Notes under the pieces: model-generated
Told to the model about the DNA's origin: nothing
The model's database searches: none
Seen by the model: only the letters and a program-made list of their open reading frames with translations
NCBI GenBank assembly: GCA_905207535.1
Contig: CAJLLX010000060.1
Coordinates: forward strand, 1 to 11,078
Direction: 5' to 3'
DNA length: 11,078 nt
Origin: an uncultured Muribaculaceae bacterium
GTDB taxonomy: Bacteria > Bacteroidota > Bacteroidia > Bacteroidales > Muribaculaceae
Part shown: one piece after another, positions 5,681 to 11,078 of the stretch
Position numbering within the stretch: the stretch's first letter is position 1
How the letters are laid out: each line of letters begins with the position of its first letter
Made by a program: the position numbers and the translations under genes

Positions 5681-6805
5681 CTATTTGTCGGACGCTGCGG
5701 GTGTCTTTGCGCTCATGTCGCGGTGCTTGTCGGCGGTGACCAGTGCGAATACTATCAGACCAAGCACCACAAGCAGCACTGTCTGCGAGGCGATGATTAC
5801 GTTGCCAAACGCTGCCCCCACCACATTGAAGTCGCTCTGACTGATGCTCCCGCCCAGCGTCGGCAGGAAGATGTTGAGCCCGAAGAGCAGCACTGTCTGA
5901 TACGGGCCGATGCCGCCGTTCGAGGGAATGCCCATGGCTATGGAGGTGAGCACGTAGCATACCAAGGTCACCGTCGGCCCGGCGCTCTCGAGCAGCTCAC
6001 GCATCACCGGGAAGGCGTTGAAGGCCACCACCAATTGCAGGTAGTAGCAGCCCCAGATGCAGACGGTGAGCCCCAGCCACACCCATTTGTGCTTCATCGC
6101 GGCTATGGCCGCAAATCCGTCCCAGAGTCCTTTCAGAAACCCCTTGATTTTCGTCGCCACGCGCCCGTGGCTCCGAGAGAGCACTACCCATGTCACTGCG
6201 ATGACAGCGATCAGCGTGCCCCACATCCAGGGGGAGGTGACCACATGCAGCAGCTTTTCGTAGGCGTCGGGATAGGTGCGCACAAAGTCGATGATCGGCC
6301 CGCGGGCCACGAAAAATGTGCCCAACGTCATCAGGCCCACGGCCAAAAGGTCGGCGAAGCGGTCGGCAATCATCGACCCGAAGATGGTGGAAAAGGGTTT
6401 GTCCTCACGGTAGGAGATATATCCCGTGCGCCACACCTCGCCGAGCCTGGGGAAGACGAGATTGAGCGAGTAGCACCCTATGATGCTGTAAACCAGCGCA
6501 TGCACGGGCGCATCCACCCCCGAGGCCCGCAGCTGTATGCCCCAGCGCAGGGCGCGGAGCAGCATCGGAGCCAGCCCTAAGGCCAGCATCAGGCCGATCC
6601 AGCGGAAATCGCAGTCGCGTTTGATCACCTGCATCATCTCGTGGAAGTCGATGTTGTGGAACATGATCCAGCACAAGCCCACCGTGACGGCCAGCGGCAC
6701 GATAAATTTCACTATCGCACCTGCCGCTTTGCGCCCGCGGCGCTCTTTGGGCGCTACGGCCTCTGTGGGTGCGGTTTTGCTGTTGTCGGTCTCCTGATTT
6801 TCCAT
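5681..6805 (-). CDS. flippase-like / lysylphosphatidylglycerol synthase TM-region family membrane protein
   Basis: The 374-residue multi-pass inner-membrane protein belongs to the UPF0104/AglD-like family (PF03706), the membrane part of MprF-type proteins. Conserved motifs are NLVFPRLGEVWRTG at 115-128, DRFADLLAVG at 148-157 and PSNGGIGPYQ at 294-303 near the end. About eight hydrophobic segments cover residues 29-50, 67-85, 101-118, 149-168, 194-210, 240-262, 276-294 and 325-357. There is no soluble catalytic aminoacyl-transfer domain, so lysyl-PG synthesis is unlikely; relatives are presumed lipid or polyprenyl-linked substrate flippases. I chose the ATG at 6805 (MENQETDNSK), 24 bases after a -7 box and with GAGAG just before it. 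The frame is open to an ATG at 6895, but that extension would be encoded by promoter sequence. It is divergent from the AraC gene. Confidence 0.85.
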   Translation of the reverse strand: MENQETDNSKTAPTEAVAPKERRGRKAAGAIVKFIVPLAVTVGLCWIMFHNIDFHEMMQVIKRDCDFRWIGLMLALGLAPMLLRALRWGIQLRASGVDAPVHALVYSIIGCYSLNLVFPRLGEVWRTGYISYREDKPFSTIFGSMIADRFADLLAVGLMTLGTFFVARGPIIDFVRTYPDAYEKLLHVVTSPWMWGTLIAVIAVTWVVLSRSHGRVATKIKGFLKGLWDGFAAIAAMKHKWVWLGLTVCIWGCYYLQLVVAFNAFPVMRELLESAGPTVTLVCYVLTSIAMGIPSNGGIGPYQTVLLFGLNIFLPTLGGSISQSDFNVVGAAFGNVIIASQTVLLVVLGLIVFALVTADKHRDMSAKTPAASDK

Positions 6806-6828
6806 CTCTCGCGGTGTGTGGGTTGGCA

Positions 6829-6836
6829 CAAAGTTA
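6829..6836 (-). promoter_or_regulatory. -7 box of the flippase-like gene
   Basis: Minus-strand TAACTTTG matches TAnnTTTG and lies 23 bases before the ATG at 6805, giving a leader of about 15-18 nt. This supports the MENQ start. No distinct -33 element is seen at 19-21 bases. Confidence 0.5.
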
Positions 6837-6900
6837 CAAAACTTTCCGCCATCTTGCTCCTTATGTGTTTTAGATGCATCCGATTTAACGTTCATTCACT

Positions 6901-6929
6901 CAAAATTAGGCCGAAAACTGTTAATTTTG
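6901..6929. promoter_or_regulatory. araC promoter -7 box inside an 8-bp inverted repeat
   Basis: TAATTTTG (6922-6929, plus) is a -7 match about 20 bases before the AraC gene ATG. Its exact reverse complement CAAAATTA lies at 6901-6908, separated by 13 bases. The arrangement gives either an operator-like dyad over the araC promoter or two back-to-back -7 boxes. An AraC-family protein could autoregulate here, but AraC sites are usually direct repeats, so this is only a candidate. Confidence 0.45.
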
Positions 6930-6949
6930 TCCCGTAAAAAGAAGATTTT

Positions 6950-7864
6950 ATGAAGCATCAGCGTCAACTTGAAGAGACTCCTCTGCGCCTCCGCGAGCTT
7001 GCGACGATTCGTGGTGTTTCCGACGAGTACAGCCATCTCGGCCACGATTACATCCTGTCGCACCTCACATCCAACACCGGATATTTCTACAGCGACAAGG
7101 TGAGGCGGTTCGACGGCCACACCATGATCATCTGCGTCAAGGGCACCATGCGCGTCACCATCGACCTCGACACGGTGGAGGTGCCGCCCATGTCGCTCAT
7201 CTTCGTCGCGCCCGAGCGTGTCTTCAAGCCCATCTCGTGGGAAGGCGAGAGCCTCGACGCCTACGTGCTGTTCCTCTCCAACAAGTTTGTCTACGACCTC
7301 AATATCGATCTTAACGCGATCAATACCAACATCTTCACCTCGGCCAAGTCGGTGCTCCACCTCGAGCAGGACCGCATGGATCTGATCATCCGCTACTTCG
7401 AGCTGCTCCACGGCAGCGCCTCGGCCAAGGGCCACTACACGCGCCTCATCACCCGCTCGCTCTTCTCGGCCGCGGCTTATCAGATCATGGCCTTCTCGGA
7501 GGAGAGCATCAACTCCGACGACGCCTCCAGTCCGCCATCACACAATCGTAAGTTGGCCTATGTCAAGACGTTCCTGCGCCTTGTGCGCATGAACCACCGC
7601 TCGGAGCGCGCCATCGGCTTCTACGCCGACAAGATGTTCATCTCCCCCAAATACCTCTCGCTGGTCATCAAGGAGGCCACGGGGCGCTCGGCGGCCGAGT
7701 GGATCGACCAGTATGTCATCCAGGAAGCAAAAAATCTGCTGCGCTATTCCGGGAAGAATGTGCAGCAGATAGCTTATGAACTGAATTTTACCAATCAGTC
7801 GTCGTTCGGCAAGTATTTCAAGAACCTCACGGGCCTGTCGCCCACGCAGTTCCAGAATCAGTGA
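6950..7864 (+). CDS. AraC family transcriptional regulator
   Basis: The 304-residue protein has an N-terminal cupin-like sensing domain (about 30-180) and the C-terminal AraC/XylS double helix-turn-helix. The first HTH lies near 222-244 (GFYADKMFISPKYLSLVIKE). The second lies near 271-293 (VQQIAYELNFTNQSSFGKYF), followed by the family ending GLSPTQF. The ATG follows an A/G-rich leader (aaaaagaaga) and a -7 box. The gene is divergent from the flippase-like gene and converges on the acyl-CoA synthetase gene, with the two stop codons overlapping by 7 bases. Its ligand and targets cannot be read from the sequence. By position the two flanking genes and itself are the first candidates. Confidence 0.92.
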   Translation: MKHQRQLEETPLRLRELATIRGVSDEYSHLGHDYILSHLTSNTGYFYSDKVRRFDGHTMIICVKGTMRVTIDLDTVEVPPMSLIFVAPERVFKPISWEGESLDAYVLFLSNKFVYDLNIDLNAINTNIFTSAKSVLHLEQDRMDLIIRYFELLHGSASAKGHYTRLITRSLFSAAAYQIMAFSEESINSDDASSPPSHNRKLAYVKTFLRLVRMNHRSERAIGFYADKMFISPKYLSLVIKEATGRSAAEWIDQYVIQEAKNLLRYSGKNVQQIAYELNFTNQSSFGKYFKNLTGLSPTQFQNQ

Positions 7865-9630
7865 CCCATTGCAAGGCGGCCTCCGTCGGGGCGCTTCCGC
7901 CTTGATGTGGCCTTCTTCACATTTTCAGTAGCCTTTTCGGTAGCCTTTTTCACGCTCTCGGTGGCGCTCTTGGCGGCATCGGTGGCGCGGATGGCCACGC
8001 GCCGGATCTTTCCGGAGATGGTCTTCGGCAGTTCGTTGACAAACTCTATCACTCGCGGATATTTGTAGGGCGCGGTGACGCGTTTCACATGATTCTGAAT
8101 CTCCTTCACCAGCTCCGGCCCGGCTTTCTTCACATAGTCGCGGGCAAGCACTATGGTGGCCTTCACTAGCTGGCCGCGCACCTCGTCGGGCACGGCGGTC
8201 ACGGCACACTCCACCACGGCAGGATGCGACATGCAGGCGCTCTCCACCTCGAACGGGCCGATGCGGTAGCCCGACGACTTGATCACATCGTCTTTTCTGC
8301 CCACAAACCACATGTAGCCGTCCTCATCCCTCCGGGCCACGTCGCCGGTGTGATACAGCCCGTCGTGCCAGGCCAGGCGGGTCAGCTCTTCGTCGTCGAG
8401 ATACTCGCGGAAGAGGCCTAAGGGCTTGTGGCGACTGTCTTTGGCGGCGATCACTATCTCACCTTCCTCTCCCAAAGGGGCTTCCGTGCCGTCGTGGCGC
8501 GCTATATATACGTGGTATTGCGGGTTGGGTTTCCCCATCGAGCCGGGTTTGGGGGTCATCCCGGGGAAGTTGCCCACGGTCAGTGTGGTCTCGGTCTGCC
8601 CGAATCCCTCCATCAGGCTCAGTCCGGTGAGCTCTTTCCAGCGGTTGAACACGCTGGGATTGAGCGCCTCGCCGGCTATCGAGCACTTACGGAGCGAACT
8701 GAGGTCGTAGCTCTTCACATCCTCGCGGATCATGAAGCGGAAGATGGTGGGAGGCGCGCACAGCGAGGTGATGCGGTATTTTTCTATCATCCGCAGCAGG
8801 TCGGCGGGCACGAATTTGTCGAAATCGTAGACGAATACCTCTGCTCCGGCTATCCACTGGCCGTAGAGCTTGCCCCACACGGCCTTCCCCCAGCCGGTGT
8901 CGGCCACGGTGAGGTGCAGGTCGTCTTCCCGCAGATGGTGCCAGCACCAGGCGGTGGCTATGTGCCCTAAGGGGTAGGTGAAATCGTGCGCCACCATCTT
9001 CGGCTCCCCCGAGGTGCCGGAGGTGAAGTAGAGGAGCATGGTGTCGGAGTTGTCATTGGGGTGCTCAGGGCGCACGAAGAGGGGAGCGCCGGCCACTCCG
9101 CTGTCGAAATCTATCCATCCCTGCGGCCGCTCGGGACCGGTGGTCACCAGAGTCTTCAGCTCGGGGCACCGGGCGGCGGCTAAGGTCACATGTTCGGTGA
9201 TCACTTTGTCGCCCGCGGCCACTATCATCTTGATTTTGGCCTTGTGCACGCGATATTCTATATCTTCGTCGGTGAGCAGGTGAGTGGCTGGAATGGCCAC
9301 AGCGCCCAATTTGTGAAGCGCCACGATCGACAGCCAGAACTGGTAGTGCCTCTTGAGCATCAGCATCATGCGGTCCCCCTTCCCGATGCCGAGGCTTTGG
9401 AAAAAGGCTGCCGTCCTGTCGGTGAGCTCTTTAAGCTCGCCGAAGGTGAAGCGGCGTTCCTCCCCTTGCTCGTTGGTCCACAGCAGCGCCTCTTTTTCGG
9501 GCGCCTCGGCGGCCCAGCCGTCCACTACATCGTACCCGAAGTTGAACCTCTCGGGCACCTCTACCTTAAAATCCCTGCAGAGGGCGTCGTAATCGGCGAA
9601 CTCCCTCACTTTCAAATACCTTTCTATCAT
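7858..9630 (-). CDS. AMP-forming acyl-CoA synthetase (acetyl/medium-chain type) with Lys/Ala-rich repeat tail
   Basis: This ANL-superfamily enzyme activates a carboxylic acid to acyl-AMP and then acyl-CoA. In the 590-residue product are the P-loop YFTSGTSGEPK (201-211), GFGQTE (342-347), YHTGD (426-430), the hinge GRKDDVIKSSGYRIGPFEVE (444-463) and PKTISGKIRR (535-544), whose K541 is the catalytic lysine. FNFGYDVVDGWA near residue 30 resembles the medium-chain (ACSM-like) branch; the acyl chain cannot be fixed by eye. I prefer the ATG at 9630, preceded by acaggaa; a GTG at 9666 would add 12 residues. After R548 the usual end of the family is exceeded by about 42 residues containing two 11-residue repeats and an RRKR cluster. 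The stop overlaps the AraC gene end. Confidence 0.92.
   Translation of the reverse strand: MIERYLKVREFADYDALCRDFKVEVPERFNFGYDVVDGWAAEAPEKEALLWTNEQGEERRFTFGELKELTDRTAAFFQSLGIGKGDRMMLMLKRHYQFWLSIVALHKLGAVAIPATHLLTDEDIEYRVHKAKIKMIVAAGDKVITEHVTLAAARCPELKTLVTTGPERPQGWIDFDSGVAGAPLFVRPEHPNDNSDTMLLYFTSGTSGEPKMVAHDFTYPLGHIATAWCWHHLREDDLHLTVADTGWGKAVWGKLYGQWIAGAEVFVYDFDKFVPADLLRMIEKYRITSLCAPPTIFRFMIREDVKSYDLSSLRKCSIAGEALNPSVFNRWKELTGLSLMEGFGQTETTLTVGNFPGMTPKPGSMGKPNPQYHVYIARHDGTEAPLGEEGEIVIAAKDSRHKPLGLFREYLDDEELTRLAWHDGLYHTGDVARRDEDGYMWFVGRKDDVIKSSGYRIGPFEVESACMSHPAVVECAVTAVPDEVRGQLVKATIVLARDYVKKAGPELVKEIQNHVKRVTAPYKYPRVIEFVNELPKTISGKIRRVAIRATDAAKSATESVKKATEKATENVKKATSRRKRPDGGRLAMGH
7872..7904. terminator. 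candidate hairpin just after the AraC gene stop
   Basis: A perfect 8-bp inverted repeat (caaggcgg 7872-7879, ccgccttg 7897-7904) with a 17-nt loop begins 7 bases after the araC stop. No T-run follows on either strand, so efficiency as an intrinsic terminator is doubtful. It lies within the coding sequence for the extra C-terminal tail of the acyl-CoA synthetase. Confidence 0.3.
7900..7965 (-). repeat. 33-bp coding repeat encoding two 11-residue units
   Basis: Units at 7933-7965 and 7900-7932 (minus strand) encode ATESVKKATEK and ATENVKKATSR, identical at 8 of 11 residues. The codons differ largely by synonymous changes (for example GCC-ACC-GAG against GCT-ACT-GAA), so the repeat is older than a fresh slippage event or is held by selection on the protein. 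Confidence 0.8.
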
Positions 9631-9927
9631 TTCCTGTACCTGTTGAAACCTTGCGGCGACGCCCACCCCTTCCCGGCGCCGCTCTTCTTTTTACCTTACC
9701 TGAGATTCCGGGCCGACTTGAGGCCGATTTTAGAATCTCTTATCTGAAAACGGCTGCAATTTATGAAAAGATTTTTTAAATGCTCAAGGAGCTACAAAGT
9801 TTAATATTTTGCACATTGCATGTTAAATTTGGTTAATTCTATCTTTTCTCTCTATCTTTCAGCATTTTGCCGATTTTTTGCGCCTCTCCCTTTTCACTTT
9901 TCGCTATAAAGCATTATCTTTGTCTTC
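9631..9927. promoter_or_regulatory. divergent intergenic region between the acyl-CoA synthetase gene and dnaX
   Basis: This AT-rich stretch of 297 bases holds the promoters of both genes. For the minus gene, AAACTTTG (9795-9802) matches TAnnTTTG except for its first base and would give a leader of about 160 nt. No other -7 box was seen on that strand. The half near dnaX (about 9830-9925) is T-rich on the plus strand and contains a further near match, TATCTTTC (9853-9860). No RNA gene or convincing small ORF was found. Confidence 0.35.
9892..9922 (+). promoter_or_regulatory. dnaX promoter, apparently leaderless
   Basis: TATCTTTG (9915-9922) is a perfect -7 box and TTTC (9892-9895) lies 19 bases upstream, close to the -33 TTTG. 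Only 5 bases separate the -7 box from the dnaX ATG, so the start of transcription should fall at or next to the initiation codon. Confidence 0.6.
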
Positions 9928-11078
9928 ATGGAAGAAAACTACATAGTATCGGCGCGAAAATACCGCCCGACCACCTTCTCGTCGGTCGTCGGGCAGAAGG
10001 CGCTATGCTCCACGCTGCGCAATGCCGTGGCTACCAACCGCCTGGCCCACGCCTACCTCTTCTGCGGTTCGCGAGGGGTGGGCAAGACCTCCACGGCCCG
10101 CATTTTTGCCAAGAGCATCAACTGCCAGCACCCCACACCCGAGGGAGACCCCTGCAACGAGTGCCCCTCCTGCCGGCAGTTCAACGAAAACCGCTCGCTC
10201 AACATCATCGAGCTCGACGCCGCCTCGCGCAATGGCGTCGATGCCATCCGCGATCTGGTGGAGCAGGTGATGACGCCACCCACCGAGGGGCGCTACCGCG
10301 TGTTCATCATTGATGAGGTGCACATGCTCTCATCCGCGGCCTTCAATGCCTTTCTCAAGACCCTCGAGGAGCCGCCGGAGTATGTGGTCTTCATCCTCGC
10401 CACCACCGAGAAGCACAAGATCATACCCACCATCCTCTCCCGCTGCCAGATCTACGATTTCCACCGCATCACGGTGGGCGACATCGTAGACCATCTGGAG
10501 TATGTGGCCAAGCAGGAGGGCTACACCGCCGAGCGCCGTGCCCTGTCGGTCATCGCTGCCAAGGCCGACGGCGCCATGCGCGACGCCCTCTCCATCTTCG
10601 ATCAGGTGGCGGCCTCCTCGCGCGGCAACATCACCTACCGCTCGGCCATAGAGAACCTCAACGTGCTCGACGAGGCCTATTTCTCGCGCCTCTTCGATGC
10701 CTTTGTCAAGGCCGATATCCCCGAGGCGCTGATGATCTACAAGGAGATCCGCGAGCACGGCTTCGACTCGCATTTCTTCATCAACGGCCTGGCCCAGTAT
10801 CTCCGCGACCTCATGGTGGCGCGTGATCCGCGCACCCTGCCGATGCTCGACACCGACGACGATACCCGGGCGCTTATGGTCAAGCAGGGAGCACAGCTCT
10901 CGCCGGAGTTTTTCTACGACGCCATGAGCCTCTGCAACGAGGCCGACCTCAATTACCGTCAGGCATCGGACAAAACCTTCTTCGTGGAGCTTCTGCTCAT
11001 CAGGTTATGCCAACTAAACGGCCCCTCCCCCATATGTAGTGGCAACGGAGAGGGGCGGAAAATCCAAAAAATCACACC
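9928..11078 (+). CDS. dnaX: DNA polymerase III subunit gamma/tau (3' end outside window)
   Basis: DnaX is the ATPase of the clamp loader and organises the replisome. The visible 383 codons cover the AAA+ core and collar domain. Walker A is GSRGVGKT (47-54), the zinc-binding cysteines are at 66, 76, 79 and 82, Walker B/DEVH is at 129-132, sensor 1 is ILATTEKHK (156-164) and the arginine-finger motif SRC is at 171-173. The ATG at 9928 gives MEENYIVSARKYRPTTF, the classic DnaX opening. The frame is open to the last base. The window ends as the Ser/Pro/Gly-rich linker to the tau-specific region begins, so whether this organism makes a shorter gamma form cannot be judged. It is divergent from the acyl-CoA synthetase gene. 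Confidence 0.96.
   Translation, partial: MEENYIVSARKYRPTTFSSVVGQKALCSTLRNAVATNRLAHAYLFCGSRGVGKTSTARIFAKSINCQHPTPEGDPCNECPSCRQFNENRSLNIIELDAASRNGVDAIRDLVEQVMTPPTEGRYRVFIIDEVHMLSSAAFNAFLKTLEEPPEYVVFILATTEKHKIIPTILSRCQIYDFHRITVGDIVDHLEYVAKQEGYTAERRALSVIAAKADGAMRDALSIFDQVAASSRGNITYRSAIENLNVLDEAYFSRLFDAFVKADIPEALMIYKEIREHGFDSHFFINGLAQYLRDLMVARDPRTLPMLDTDDDTRALMVKQGAQLSPEFFYDAMSLCNEADLNYRQASDKTFFVELLLIRLCQLNGPSPICSGNGEGRKIQKIT

Noticed and set aside
9763..9804. 13-codon ORF starting MKRFFK in the dnaX upstream region
   Set aside because: No ribosome-binding site or clear promoter, very short, and in an AT-rich region where such frames are expected.
11020..11071. Stem (gcccctc/gaggggc) followed by a six-A run within dnaX, considered as a frameshift signal for gamma/tau production
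   Set aside because: The known stimulatory hairpin lies downstream of the slippery site, not upstream, and C-CAA-AAA is not a strong slippery heptamer. The window ends before the shifted frame can be followed.
1..11078. Search for a defence system, mobile element or CRISPR array
   Set aside because: No transposase, integrase, nuclease-effector or spaced repeat pattern was seen; all longer genes belong to known housekeeping or common families.

Overview
The window comes from a Bacteroidota chromosome, very likely order Bacteroidales. Three things support this. TAnnTTTG-type -7 boxes stand before several genes where Shine-Dalgarno sequences are weak or absent. The gene order DUF4271 protein - hemD - rnpA - yidD - tatD is one I recognise from Bacteroidales. 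The protein sequences read as Bacteroidales orthologues. The high G+C and C-rich third codon positions would fit a family such as Muribaculaceae, but the window alone does not prove this. No phage, IS element or CRISPR array was seen. Most of it is ordinary core chromosome.

Layout: (1) bases 1-221, the C-terminal tail of an unrecognised protein. (2) A plus-strand block: a Na/phosphate cotransporter with PhoU-like tail (341-2176), DUF4271 membrane protein (2189-2965), uroporphyrinogen-III synthase (3060-3812), RNase P protein (3964-4380), YidD (4408-4629), TatD hydrolase (4626-5327), and a candidate 30-residue, very basic small protein (5392-5484) ending in a strong hairpin terminator. (3) On the minus strand, tRNA-Leu(UAA) (5545-5628) with its own promoter, then a flippase-like/LPG-synthase-type membrane protein (5681-6805). 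(4) A plus-strand AraC-type regulator (6950-7864), divergent from the flippase-like gene and overlapping tail-to-tail with (5) a minus-strand acyl-CoA synthetase (7858-9630). (6) dnaX (9928 to window end, 3' incomplete).

How the genes fit together: hemD-rnpA-yidD-tatD is a housekeeping block covering haem synthesis, tRNA maturation, membrane protein insertion and a metal-dependent nuclease. The AraC regulator, flippase-like protein and acyl-CoA synthetase form a divergent/convergent group that could concern envelope or fatty-acid metabolism. That link is only inferred from position.

No clear undescribed multi-gene system is present. The points most worth a second look are the small basic ORF whose last codons and stop are tandemly duplicated, the 11-residue Lys/Ala repeat tail on the acyl-CoA synthetase, the inverted repeat built around the araC -7 box, the structured leader before hemD, the apparently leaderless dnaX, and the extreme pyrimidine bias in tatD.
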